Shown here piece after piece: positions 34,037 through 42,452 of a stretch of 56,537 bases of DNA (its first letter is position 1; each line of letters starts with the position of its first letter). The position numbers and the translations under genes are program-made. The notes beneath the pieces are model-generated. The model searched no databases, was not told the DNA's origin, and saw only the letters and a program-made list of their open reading frames with translations. The stretch spans positions 1 to 56,537 of the forward strand of contig RPOR01000009.1 of the NCBI GenBank assembly GCA_003820645.1, read 5' to 3'. This DNA is from Betaproteobacteria bacterium. Its GTDB lineage: Bacteria > Pseudomonadota > Gammaproteobacteria > Burkholderiales > SG8-41.

Positions 34037-34074
34037 CAGGCCGGTGCGGCGCATGGGCCGCGCAACCCGGCCTG
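34037..34074. terminator. long hairpin between convergent genes
   Basis: CAGGCCGG (34037-34044) pairs perfectly with CCGGCCTG (34067-34074), with an inner GCGGC/GCCGC stem (34046-34050, 34057-34061). It lies in the 82-bp gap between the convergent RnfB-like and M48 protease genes. It lacks a T-run on either strand, so it may be a weak bidirectional terminator or an mRNA 3' stabiliser. Confidence 0.45.
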
Positions 34075-34088
34075 CGCAGGTTCCAGCG

Positions 34089-35072
34089 TCAGCGGCCGAA
34101 GATACCGCGCAGCAATTGCGACGGATCGATGCCGGTGCCGCCCGCGTCATTGGGCTGCTTCCGCGACGGCTGTGGCTGCTGCGAGGTCAGGCCGCGCGCG
34201 CCTTCTGCCGGCAGGGGTTGTGCGCTGCGCACCGGACCGGCGCTCGCCGCAATGCGGCGAATGTCCAGTTCGCGACCGGGCGGCAGATTCGCCAGATGCG
34301 GAGTCAGTGTATCGCCGAGCCGTTCGAGCCGCTCGCCTGGCGCCGGATGCGTCTTGAACAGCAGCGCCAGGGAACCGTCGCTGGCGCCGCGTGCCTCCAG
34401 CTTGTGCAATACATCCACCAGGCCGAACGGGTTGTATCCGGCACGCGCCGCCAACACCACGCCCATCGCGTCGGCCTCATGTTCTGCGCTCTTGTCGAGG
34501 CCGCGTGCGAACACTTCCGCCCCGCTGCCGATCATGTTGTTGAGCAGTGCCGAGCGGTTGTCGCGCTGCGCGAGCTGCGCGCCTGCGGAAAGCGCGGCGC
34601 TTTTCTGCATCACAGTGACATGATGGCGACGCACGATATGGGCGATTTCGTGCGCCAGGACGCCGCCGAGCTGGGCTTCATTGTCGAGAATTTCGTAGAG
34701 CCCGCGCGTCACCAGTACATAACCGCCGGGCGCGGCAAAGGCATTGATCGACGCGGTGTCAAGCACCGCAAAACGCCAGGGCAGATCGGCCCGTTCGCTC
34801 TGCATGGCCACCCAGCGCCCGACCCGATTGACGTAGCTTTGCAGTGCGGGATCGTCGACCAGGGGGGCTGCGCCGAGCAAGCGCCCGGCAATTTCGCGGC
34901 CCATGGTCCGCTCTTCCTGCTCGCTGACGCCGGCCACCGCGGTCACGGCATCACGGCCGATGCTGAACAGGCGATTGAGGTCGATGGTCTGTGCGCGCCC
35001 CACGCCGCTGCCCGTCACCATCAGAGCCGCTGCGAGCAGCACGCAAACCGGCAGATGGCGTCCGGAGATCAT
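34089..35072 (-). CDS. M48-family metalloprotease
   Basis: A 327-residue secreted or membrane-tethered zinc protease related to BepA and LoiP. An N-terminal hydrophobic signal (about 8-26) precedes the catalytic domain with HEIAHIVRRH (zinc HExxH) and the downstream Glu in EHEADAMGV. The end is proline-rich. Family members do quality control of outer membrane proteins. The ATG overlaps the SH3 gene stop as ATGA, so the two proteins probably act together in the periplasm. Confidence 0.92.
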   Translation of the reverse strand: MISGRHLPVCVLLAAALMVTGSGVGRAQTIDLNRLFSIGRDAVTAVAGVSEQEERTMGREIAGRLLGAAPLVDDPALQSYVNRVGRWVAMQSERADLPWRFAVLDTASINAFAAPGGYVLVTRGLYEILDNEAQLGGVLAHEIAHIVRRHHVTVMQKSAALSAGAQLAQRDNRSALLNNMIGSGAEVFARGLDKSAEHEADAMGVVLAARAGYNPFGLVDVLHKLEARGASDGSLALLFKTHPAPGERLERLGDTLTPHLANLPPGRELDIRRIAASAGPVRSAQPLPAEGARGLTSQQPQPSRKQPNDAGGTGIDPSQLLRGIFGR

Positions 35073-35623
35073 GGATTGCTCCCGGATTCGCCGCTACCGG
35101 CCACCGGCACCGACCCGGTGAAGTAGTCGATCCGGCTCGCGGCCAGCCCCGCATCGGTGGCATGTGCCGCCGACTGCTCCGGCGTAGCCGCAAAACCGTC
35201 GAGCACCTGAATTTGCCCGCCGTCGAACCGCGCCTGCTTCAGGTCCTCCTCGTCCAGCCCGCGTATGCCGATGGTTGCAGTGACATTGACCCGCTGGCGC
35301 GGGCCGAACAGGCGGCCCAGCACTGAACCGCCACCGGCGCCGTCGCCTGCACCAGTGACCGCGCCGAACCGGACATTGAAGGAATACAGCCAGCCGACCA
35401 GCGCGCCCGATTTGACTTGCACCCAGGCCCCCTGCCGCGTCAGTGCATCGCCGCTCGCGCCTTTGGCGAGATTGCCCACTGCAGCAGCATCGGTGCGGGG
35501 CTCCGCCCGCAACACGCTGTCCCGCTCGAGCGTCACCGGCTCCGCGAGTGCCATGGCCGTCGTGGCCGCAACGAGGCTCGCCACCAGCCACCTGCTGAAA
35601 AATCTCCGTCCCCAGCGTCGCAC
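35069..35623 (-). CDS. SH3-domain periplasmic protein
   Basis: A 184-residue protein. The signal peptide ends near ATTAMALAEP. A bacterial SH3 module follows (VLRAEPRTDAAAVGNLAKG to GWLYSFNVRFG), then a region RVNVTATIGIRGLDEEDL seen in M48-linked proteins. GTG 35623 is chosen because AGGGGGGG precedes it and the signal peptide begins there; a much longer frame upstream has no support. Coupled to the M48 gene. Confidence 0.82.
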   Translation of the reverse strand: MRRWGRRFFSRWLVASLVAATTAMALAEPVTLERDSVLRAEPRTDAAAVGNLAKGASGDALTRQGAWVQVKSGALVGWLYSFNVRFGAVTGAGDGAGGGSVLGRLFGPRQRVNVTATIGIRGLDEEDLKQARFDGGQIQVLDGFAATPEQSAAHATDAGLAASRIDYFTGSVPVAGSGESGSNP

Positions 35624-35650
35624 TGCGCCCCCCCTGTAGGTATCGCACCC

Positions 35651-35658
35651 ATTATAAT
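35651..35658. promoter_or_regulatory. shared palindromic -10 element between SH3/M48 operon and nth
   Basis: ATTATAAT reads TATAAT on both strands (35651-35656 for the minus strand, 35653-35658 for the plus strand). It lies 28 bp before the GTG of the SH3 gene and 36 bp before the nth GTG, so one site could serve two divergent promoters. No good -35 match is visible on either side. Confidence 0.45.
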
Positions 35659-35693
35659 CATGCGGCGCAGTCCACACTACGCCGTACCAACCC

Positions 35694-36326
35694 GTGAATC
35701 CCGCCACACGCCGCGCCATTTTTGAGCGCTTCCGGTCCGCCAACCCCGAGCCGCGCGGCGAACTCGAATATGCATCGCCGTTCGAGCTGCTGGTAGCGGT
35801 GATCCTGTCCGCGCAGGCGACCGACAAGAGCGTGAACCAGGCGACGCGGGTGCTGTATCGGAAGGCGAATACCCCGCAGGCGCTGCTGAGGCTGGGGGTG
35901 TCAGGACTGGAACACTACATCAAGAGCATCGGCCTCTACCGCACCAAGGCAACAAACATCATCGCGACCTGCCGCATCTTGCTCGAGCAACACGGCGGCG
36001 AGGTGCCGCGGAATCGCGCCGCACTGCAGGAATTGCCCGGTGTCGGTCGCAAAACCGCAAACGTCGTGCTGAACATCGCTTTCGGCGAACCGACGATCGC
36101 TGTCGATACGCATATTTTCCGCATCGCCAATCGCACCGGTCTCGCCCCGGGCAAGGACCCGTTGGCCGTGGAACTGAAACTGCTGAAGGTGATTCCCGCG
36201 GAGTTCCGACAGCATGCCCACCACTGGTTGATCCTGCACGGACGCTATGTATGCATCGCCCGCAAGCCGCGTTGCGCGCAATGCCTGATCCGCGATTTGT
36301 GCGAGTTTCGCCAGAAAACAGCGTAA
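35694..36326 (+). CDS. nth: endonuclease III
   Basis: A 210-residue DNA glycosylase/AP lyase that removes oxidised pyrimidines. Catalytic Lys lies in the helix-hairpin-helix LPGVGRKTANVVL and the Asp in VDTHIFRI. The C-terminal [4Fe-4S] loop reads CIARKPRCAQCLIRDLC. Length is standard (211 in E. coli). Start is GTG 35694. A bidirectional terminator hairpin follows directly. Confidence 0.97.
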   Translation: MNPATRRAIFERFRSANPEPRGELEYASPFELLVAVILSAQATDKSVNQATRVLYRKANTPQALLRLGVSGLEHYIKSIGLYRTKATNIIATCRILLEQHGGEVPRNRAALQELPGVGRKTANVVLNIAFGEPTIAVDTHIFRIANRTGLAPGKDPLAVELKLLKVIPAEFRQHAHHWLILHGRYVCIARKPRCAQCLIRDLCEFRQKTA

Positions 36327-36327
36327 A

Positions 36328-36355
36328 AAAACCGCGCCGACATTGGCGCGGTTTT
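36328..36355. terminator. bidirectional rho-independent terminator between nth and cytochrome genes
   Basis: AAAACCGCGCC (36328-36338) and GGCGCGGTTTT (36345-36355) form a perfect 11-bp stem with a GACATT loop. A-run before and T-run after make it work for both convergent transcripts. Confidence 0.9.
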
Positions 36356-36371
36356 GTTACGGACAACCCGT

Positions 36372-36692
36372 TCAGTACTTGACGCTGAGGCCGGCCTGTC
36401 GCGAGTAAAAGGCAGCCAGATCCTCAATATCACGCTGCGACAGATTGGCAGCCTGTGGCGCCATGATCGCATTCTTGCGTTCGCCTGCCTTGTAGTCGGC
36501 CAGGGCCTTGACCAGGTAATCGTAGTGCTGCCCGGCAAGACGCGGAAAATCCGCCGCCGCGCTGTTGCCGTCCGGGCCATGACAGGCGGCACAGGTTTTG
36601 GATTTCTCCTTGCCGGCGACCGGATTCGCGGCCAGCACAGGACCACCGGCAAGCAACGCGGCACACCCGGCAGTAAACAGCATTTTCTTCAT
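36372..36692 (-). CDS. small c-type cytochrome (c553 type)
   Basis: A 106-residue periplasmic monoheme cytochrome. Signal peptide ends AGGPVLAANP (about residue 22). The heme site is CAACH and the distal Met is in NAIMAPQAANLS. The single-heme fold matches c553/c4-like electron carriers. It follows a second such gene by 19 bp. The two may be partners or a duplication. Electron donor and acceptor are unknown. Confidence 0.92.
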   Translation of the reverse strand: MKKMLFTAGCAALLAGGPVLAANPVAGKEKSKTCAACHGPDGNSAAADFPRLAGQHYDYLVKALADYKAGERKNAIMAPQAANLSQRDIEDLAAFYSRQAGLSVKY

Positions 36693-36711
36693 CGGTATCC
36701 CCTGAATCCAG

Positions 36712-37053
36712 TTATTTCGACGCCGACAGAACGGCAGCAGAAGCGTAGTAAGCGGCGAGATCCAACATGTCCTGATCGCTGAGGCCGGCGGCGATGGCGC
36801 GCATCGAAGGGTGGGTGCGGTCGCCGCTCTTGTATCCCTGCAGCGCCTTGACGACGTAGGCGGCGTGCTGGCCGCCCAGTTTGGGCACGCTGTAGGTCAC
36901 GGGAAACGCGGTCTTGTAGCCGGGAATGCCATGGCAGCCGGCGCACATCGATGACTTGTTCTTGCCCGCCGCCGCATTGCCGTCCGCCGCCTGGACAATT
37001 CCCGAAGCCAGTGCCACACCGAGGCTGAGGCAGATTGCAGTTATCCGTATCAT
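36712..37053 (-). CDS. small c-type cytochrome
   Basis: A 113-residue periplasmic monoheme cytochrome. Signal peptide 1-22 (SGIVQAADG), heme site CAGCH, distal Met probably in HPSMRAIAAGLS, and LGGQHAAYVVKALQGYKSG resembling the next cytochrome (LAGQHYDYLVKALADYKAG), so the pair arose by duplication. ATG 37053 has AAAGAG upstream; the longer frame has no cytochrome features. First gene of the pair. Confidence 0.92.
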   Translation of the reverse strand: MIRITAICLSLGVALASGIVQAADGNAAAGKNKSSMCAGCHGIPGYKTAFPVTYSVPKLGGQHAAYVVKALQGYKSGDRTHPSMRAIAAGLSDQDMLDLAAYYASAAVLSASK

Positions 37054-37092
37054 GAAGGCACTCTTTCCTTTCTTGAACGACGCAGGGCGCCG

Positions 37093-37098
37093 ATTATA
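37093..37098 (-). promoter_or_regulatory. probable -10 of the cytochrome pair
   Basis: TATAAT on the minus strand, 40 bp before the cytochrome ATG at 37053. No clear -35 is visible at 17 bp. The gap to the divergent SulP gene (37054-37192) holds nothing else I recognise. Confidence 0.4.
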
Positions 37099-37192
37099 GC
37101 CCAAAAAAATCGTTGATCGCCCGGCAAATTTCACTGATTGCCGAGCAATGCCCCGATGATTGATAATCGCTTCAGTCGTCTCGGGAACTCCA

Positions 37193-39004
37193 TTGAAGTT
37201 TTCATTTCTTACTGCGCCCGAACTGAAAGCGTTCGCCGGCCGCATCTTTCCGTTTCTGCGCTGGTGGCCCATGGTCAACCGCCGGACGCTGCGTGCCGAT
37301 GCGCTGGCCGGACTGACGGGTGCCGTTGTCGTGCTGCCCCAGGGCGTGGCCTTTGCGACGATCGCCGGCCTGCCGCCGGAGTACGGCCTCTACGCCGCCA
37401 TGGTCCCGGCCATCGTCGGCGCGCTGTTTGGTTCGAGCTGGCATCTGGTCTCAGGGCCGACCACGGCAATTTCCATCGTGATCTACTCGACGATGAGCGG
37501 CGTCGCCGAGCCCGGCACGCCGGAATACATCCGGCTGGTGCTGATGATGACTTTCCTGACCGGCGTGTTCCAGCTCGCGATGGGGCTCGCGCGGATGGGC
37601 GTGCTGGTCAATTTCATCTCGCATACCGTGGTCCTTGGCTTCACCGCCGGTGCCGGCCTGCTGATCATCAGCACGCAATTGACCCACTTCCTGGGCATTC
37701 CGATGCCGCGCGGCGTTTCTTTTGCGGAAACCCTGCACTACACCCTCTATGGCCTGGACGAAATCAACTGGTATGTCGCATCGGTCGGCATGATCACGTT
37801 GCTGGTGGGCGCCTTCATCAAGCAGCGCTATCGCCGGCTCCCTTACATGATCCTGGCCATGATCGCCGGCAGCCTTTACGCTCTGCTGCTCGGTCTGATT
37901 CCGCAGCTGGATGCGCGCGAGCAGATCCAGACCGTGAAAGCACTGTCCGGGATATTCCCGCAGTTTTCGGCACCGGAGTTCTCGCTGGAGGCGCTGCGCA
38001 AGACGGCTTCCATCGCCGTGGCGGTCACCATGCTGGGACTCACCGAGGCGGTATCGATCGCGAGGGCGATCGCCGTGCGCTCCGAGCAGCGCATCGACGG
38101 CAACCAGGAATTCATCGGCCAGGGCCTGTCCAACATTGCAGGCAGTTTTTTCTCGGCTTATGCGTCCAGCGGCTCCTTCAACCGCAGCGGTGTCAACTAC
38201 GAAGCGGGCGCACGCACTCCGCTCGCCGCGGTGCTGTCGGCCGTATTCCTGCTGCTGATCGTGGTACTGGTCGCCCCGCTGGTGCAATTCCTGCCGGTAC
38301 CGGCGATGGCGGGCGTGCTGTTCATGGTGGCCTGGGGCCTGATCGACTTCCCGCAGATTCGCACCATCATCCGCACCAGCCTTTCAGAGAGCGTGGTCCT
38401 TGCGGTGACGCTGCTGGCCACACTGTTCGTGCAGCTCGAGTTTGCGATTTACGCCGGGATACTGCTGTCGCTGATGCTGTATCTGAAACGCACTTCGCAT
38501 CCGGTCATCCTCGATGTCAAGCCGGATCCTGAAGAAACCAGTTATCACTATTCCGCCGACACCGGTCTGCCGGATTGCCCGCAGGTCAAATGCCTGCGCG
38601 TGAACGGTTCCATTTTTTTCGGAGCCGTTGACCACATGCAGCAGATGCTCCACAAGATCGGCGAACACAACATGCAGAAGCATCTGCTGATCGTGGCCAG
38701 CGGCATCAATTTCGTCGATGTGGCCGGTGCCGAATTTCTGGCGCACGAAGCCAAGCGGCGGCGACGGCTCGGCGGCGGGCTCTACTTTTACCGTCTCAAG
38801 GATGAGGTGGTCCGCCTGCTCAGGCGGGGGGGCTACATGAACGACATCAAGGCCGAAAATGTCTTCCCCGTGAAATTCCTCGCTATCAGCGCCATCTATC
38901 CGAAGCTCGATGTGGCAACCTGCCGCGACTGCAAGTTGCGTATTTTCCGTGAATGTCGCGACCGCCTGCCGGATGGCTCGCCGCGCAACGTCGCCCCCGC
39001 CTGA
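37193..39004 (+). CDS. SulP-family anion transporter with STAS domain
   Basis: A 603-residue SLC26/SulP transporter (sulfate, bicarbonate or other anions). The membrane part has the family start FPFLRWWP, LPQGVAFATIAGLPPEYGLYAAM and GQGLSNIAGSFFSAYASSGSFNRSGVN. A C-terminal STAS domain (about 465-570) includes GINFVDVAGAEFL. A short Cys-containing tail (CRDCKLRIFREC) follows. There is no ATG before the first helix; TTG 37193 with GGGA at 8 bases is preferred, TTG 37160 is possible. A second SulP gene follows after 37 bp. Substrate not determinable. Confidence 0.88.
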   Translation: MKFSFLTAPELKAFAGRIFPFLRWWPMVNRRTLRADALAGLTGAVVVLPQGVAFATIAGLPPEYGLYAAMVPAIVGALFGSSWHLVSGPTTAISIVIYSTMSGVAEPGTPEYIRLVLMMTFLTGVFQLAMGLARMGVLVNFISHTVVLGFTAGAGLLIISTQLTHFLGIPMPRGVSFAETLHYTLYGLDEINWYVASVGMITLLVGAFIKQRYRRLPYMILAMIAGSLYALLLGLIPQLDAREQIQTVKALSGIFPQFSAPEFSLEALRKTASIAVAVTMLGLTEAVSIARAIAVRSEQRIDGNQEFIGQGLSNIAGSFFSAYASSGSFNRSGVNYEAGARTPLAAVLSAVFLLLIVVLVAPLVQFLPVPAMAGVLFMVAWGLIDFPQIRTIIRTSLSESVVLAVTLLATLFVQLEFAIYAGILLSLMLYLKRTSHPVILDVKPDPEETSYHYSADTGLPDCPQVKCLRVNGSIFFGAVDHMQQMLHKIGEHNMQKHLLIVASGINFVDVAGAEFLAHEAKRRRRLGGGLYFYRLKDEVVRLLRRGGYMNDIKAENVFPVKFLAISAIYPKLDVATCRDCKLRIFRECRDRLPDGSPRNVAPA

Positions 39005-39041
39005 CTGCCAACCACCACATGCCTGCGCGGCAAGACCGGTC

Positions 39042-41228
39042 ATGCCTCTGAGGGAACGCTGCTTTCCCTTCCTGCGCTGGCTGCCGATGCAGCGGCCATC
39101 GATCCGCGCTGACGCCATCGCGGGCGCCACCGTCGCCATGGTGTTGATCCCGCAAGCCATGGCCTACGCACAACTTGCCGGCCTGCCGGCCTACTACGGC
39201 CTTTACGCCGCGTTCCTGCCGATCATTATCGGCGCAATGTGGGGATCGTCCCATCAGCTCTCCACGGGACCGGTGGCGATGGTTTCCCTGCTCACCGGTT
39301 CCGCGCTGGCGCAGTTCGCCGCACCCGGCACCGAGCAATTCATCGCATTGGCCATCCTGCTCGCGCTGATGGTCGGTGTCATGGAGCTGTTGATGGGGCT
39401 GTTCCGGCTCGGGGCGATCGTCAACTTCCTTTCGCACCCGGTAATCGTCGGTTTTACCAATGCTGCGGCAATCATCATCGCACTGTCGCAGTTCAACAAA
39501 CTGCTGGGCGTGCACAGCGCGCGCTCCGACCGCTTCCTCGCTGATGTGTGGGATGTGTTGCTGCGGATCGGCGACACGCACTTGCCAACGCTGGCGATCG
39601 GATTGTCAGCCCTGGCAGTCATGATCCTGGTGCGCCGTTATCGCCCGGCATGGCCCGGTGTATTGCTCGCGGTTGCACTGACCACGGTCCTCAGCTGGGC
39701 CATCGACTTCGAACGGAATGCGACGGCGAGTGCCGATGATTTCCGCGATCCGCAGGTGCGCAGCATCGTCGATTCGCTGGTCGCGCTGTCCGCACGCGCT
39801 GGCGAACTGCGCGCGGCATCAGGCGAAAAAATTGCGGAAATCGGCACCCTGCGTGCCGGCAATCCCAGCGATCATCCGCGCCTGATCATGCTGAATGCCG
39901 ACCTCGAGTTCCTGAGCTTGGAACTCAGGGCCGTCGAAGCCGAACACCGCGTGCGTTTCGCCGAACTGCGGCGACTGCGCTTCAAGGGCGTCACTGACCC
40001 CGCCGGCCTCCTCGCTTTCCACCTGGTCAGCACGGTACCGGCAACTGCGGCCACCGACGGCCGGCGGTGGACTGTCGGCGGAATCGCCGACGCGCGCATC
40101 CTGATGACGGGTGGCGGCGAAGTCGTCGGCAAGGTACCGGCCGGCATTCCACAACCGGCAATGCCGAGGATCAGCTGGGATAACCTGGTCACGCTGTTGC
40201 CCACGGCATTGATCATCGCGCTGGTCGGTTTTATGGAAGCCATATCCATCGCCAAATCGATGGCGACGCGCACCAGGCAGCGCATCAATCCGGACCAGGA
40301 GCTGACTGGACAGGGATTGGCCAACATCGTTGGCAGTCTGTTCCAGTCCTTTCCGGTCAGCGGTTCGTTCTCGCGCTCTGCGGTCAACCTGGCGACCGGC
40401 GCGGTCAGCGGCCTGTCATCGGTGGTTGCCGGCGCCATCGTGCTGGTCACGCTACTGCTGTTCACCCCGCTGCTCTACCACCTGCCCCAGGCAGCGCTTG
40501 CCGCGATCATCATGCTTGCCGTCGTCAATCTGGTGAACTTAAAGGCGCTGATCCACGCATGGCGGGCCCACAAGCATGACGGTGTGGCCGCCATTGTGAC
40601 CTTCGTTGCGACCCTGGGTTTTGCACCGCATCTCGACAACGGCATTTTGATCGGCGCCGCACTGGCCATCATCCTCTACCTTTATCGCACCATGCGTCCC
40701 CGGGTTGCCGTGCTCGGCCGCCACCCCGACGGGACGCTGCGCGATGCCCACCTGTTCAATCTGCAAACCAGTGAGCGGGTAATTGCCATCCGTTTTGACG
40801 GGTCACTTTTTTTCGCCAACGTGCCCTACTTCGAGGACGTCATTCTCGATCAGGCAGCACAGCATCCGCAGGCAAATTACATCCTGGTGGTCAGCGACGC
40901 CATCAATGAACTCGACGCCTCTGGCGAGGAAATGATCCGCCACCTGGTGCAGCGCCTGCGGGAAAACGGCATGACCATGGTGTTCAGCGGACTGAAGCGG
41001 CAGGTCCTCGGCGTGATGGAAAAAACCGGACTCTATGCGACGGTCGGCGCACAGCACTTTTTCCGCACCGAGGACATGGCGCTCGAGGCCATTTCACAAT
41101 GGCTGAACGATCCGGCATTTGACGAGAAATTCCTTCCGCCGCGGCGGAACGGCAAGCGCGACTCCAACGCCCCCGCGCCGGCTCCCGCCACGAGTGACTC
41201 GTCTGCCGCGCTCACACCGCCGGCGTGA
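39042..41228 (+). CDS. SulP-family anion transporter with large internal insertion and STAS domain
   Basis: A 728-residue SulP protein. Core segments: FPFLRWLPMQRPSIRADAIAG, LIPQAMAYAQLAGLPAYYGLYAAF and GQGLANIVGSLFQSFPVSGSFSRS. Between two membrane helices, residues about 226-360 form an extra segment of some 135 residues, rich in charged heptad-like helix (LSLELRAVEAEHRVRFAELRR), not present in its upstream neighbour. The loop is probably periplasmic. A C-terminal STAS domain (DAINELDASGEEMI) and a Pro/Ala-rich tail follow. ATG 39042 lacks a strong ribosome site. Substrate unknown. Confidence 0.88.
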   Translation: MPLRERCFPFLRWLPMQRPSIRADAIAGATVAMVLIPQAMAYAQLAGLPAYYGLYAAFLPIIIGAMWGSSHQLSTGPVAMVSLLTGSALAQFAAPGTEQFIALAILLALMVGVMELLMGLFRLGAIVNFLSHPVIVGFTNAAAIIIALSQFNKLLGVHSARSDRFLADVWDVLLRIGDTHLPTLAIGLSALAVMILVRRYRPAWPGVLLAVALTTVLSWAIDFERNATASADDFRDPQVRSIVDSLVALSARAGELRAASGEKIAEIGTLRAGNPSDHPRLIMLNADLEFLSLELRAVEAEHRVRFAELRRLRFKGVTDPAGLLAFHLVSTVPATAATDGRRWTVGGIADARILMTGGGEVVGKVPAGIPQPAMPRISWDNLVTLLPTALIIALVGFMEAISIAKSMATRTRQRINPDQELTGQGLANIVGSLFQSFPVSGSFSRSAVNLATGAVSGLSSVVAGAIVLVTLLLFTPLLYHLPQAALAAIIMLAVVNLVNLKALIHAWRAHKHDGVAAIVTFVATLGFAPHLDNGILIGAALAIILYLYRTMRPRVAVLGRHPDGTLRDAHLFNLQTSERVIAIRFDGSLFFANVPYFEDVILDQAAQHPQANYILVVSDAINELDASGEEMIRHLVQRLRENGMTMVFSGLKRQVLGVMEKTGLYATVGAQHFFRTEDMALEAISQWLNDPAFDEKFLPPRRNGKRDSNAPAPAPATSDSSAALTPPA

Positions 41229-41265
41229 GCCGTCGCGAGTGACTGCTGCCGGACTCGGCAAAAAA

Positions 41266-41295
41266 CAGCGGTTGATTGCTGTTGTGCCGCTTTTT
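41266..41295. terminator. possible weak terminator between SulP and UspA genes
   Basis: AGCGG (41267-41271) pairs with CCGCT (41287-41291), flanked by A-rich and T-rich tracts, in the 65-bp gap between convergent genes. A competing stem AACAGC/GCTGTT exists. The stem is short. Confidence 0.3.
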
Positions 41296-41737
41296 ACCTG
41301 ACCACAATCACCGGGCGGGTGCACCGCGTCAGCACTTCCATGGTCTCACTGCCGAGCAGCACCGCCGTCATCCCTTTGCGCCCGCGTGAGGGCATCACGA
41401 TGGCATCACAATTGCGTGCCCGCGCCGTAGCGATGATTTCCTTGTATGGTCGGTCCGCGCTGGTCATGCGCGTGGCGCAGGTGACGCCGGATTTACCGGC
41501 CAGCACTTCAGCCCGGGCAAGATAGGCCTTGGCACTGTCCCGCGTGGTGCTCTCGTAGTTGTCCATCCAGTCCGGTTCGGGCACGTAGCCTTCGGCAAAA
41601 ATCATCGGATCGAGTCGCGGCACCACATAGAGAAAAGTGACGCGTCCGCCCGACATTTTCGCGACCTTGATTCCGGTCACCAGCGCCTTCCGCGACAGCT
41701 TGGAACCGTCAGTGTAAATCAGGATATGCTTGAACAT
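41294..41737 (-). CDS. universal stress protein UspA family
   Basis: A 147-residue cytoplasmic UspA domain. It begins FKHILIYTDGSKLSRKA and ends with the ATP-binding-type motif MPSRGRKGMTAVLLGSETMEVL then TRCTRPVIVVR. GGAGG lies upstream of ATG 41737; a longer frame (to 41824) is unsupported. A single gene, convergent with the SulP pair. Confidence 0.93.
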   Translation of the reverse strand: MFKHILIYTDGSKLSRKALVTGIKVAKMSGGRVTFLYVVPRLDPMIFAEGYVPEPDWMDNYESTTRDSAKAYLARAEVLAGKSGVTCATRMTSADRPYKEIIATARARNCDAIVMPSRGRKGMTAVLLGSETMEVLTRCTRPVIVVR

Positions 41738-41883
41738 GCCATGGCCTCCTGCTTTTTTTAGGTTCTGCTCCTGCCTCCCGGTCCGGCCATCCGTTTCGGA
41801 CCGTTGTGCATTCGAGATTAACATGCCGTGCCGTGCACTGCACCGGCATGCTTATAATGCAGACACTCCACTGTTGCGACATC

Positions 41884-42438
41884 ATGGCCAACCGGCTTTC
41901 CAAAATCGTAACCCGTACCGGCGATGACGGCACCACCGGACTCGCCTCCGGCGAGCGCGTCGCCAAGGACCACCGGCGCGTCGCCGCGCTAGGTGACGTT
42001 GATGAGCTGAACAGCGCGATCGGCGTGCTGCTGGCCGAATCGTTGCCGACAGACGTGCAGGAGGCATTGTCGGGCGTGCAGCACGACCTGTTCGACCTCG
42101 GCGGCGAATTGAGCCTGCCCGGTCATGCGCTGATCAGCGCGGCGCACCTCGAGCGCCTCGAAAGACTGGTCGAAACCTTCAACGGTGGACTGCCTCCGCT
42201 GCGGGAATTCGTACTGCCGGGGGGCACGCGCGCGGCGGCACTCGCACATGTGGCACGCACCGTCTGCCGCCGGGCCGAACGCACACTGGTCGCGCTGGCG
42301 CACGTGGAAACAATGCCGCCGCTACCGGCGCAATACCTGAACCGCCTGTCCGACCTGTTGTTTGTACTCGCCCGCGCACTCAATCGTGCCGGCGGCAGCA
42401 GTGACGTGCAGTGGCAGCAGGGCCGCAACCGCGGCTGA
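41884..42438 (+). CDS. cob(I)alamin adenosyltransferase, PduO type
   Basis: A 184-residue enzyme that makes adenosylcobalamin from ATP and cob(I)alamin. Motifs: VTRTGDDGTTGLASGERVAKD with the ATP loop, GDVDELNSAIG, and RTVCRRAERTLVAL; the C-terminus has YLNRLSDLLFVLARALN. ATG 41884 is used; TATAAT at 41853-41858 is a likely -10 giving a short leader. It faces the BtuF-like gene, which starts 14 bp past its end in the opposite direction, so two cobalamin-related genes are neighbours. Confidence 0.95.
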   Translation: MANRLSKIVTRTGDDGTTGLASGERVAKDHRRVAALGDVDELNSAIGVLLAESLPTDVQEALSGVQHDLFDLGGELSLPGHALISAAHLERLERLVETFNGGLPPLREFVLPGGTRAAALAHVARTVCRRAERTLVALAHVETMPPLPAQYLNRLSDLLFVLARALNRAGGSSDVQWQQGRNRG

Positions 42439-42452
42439 ATCCGCGCTTCGCG

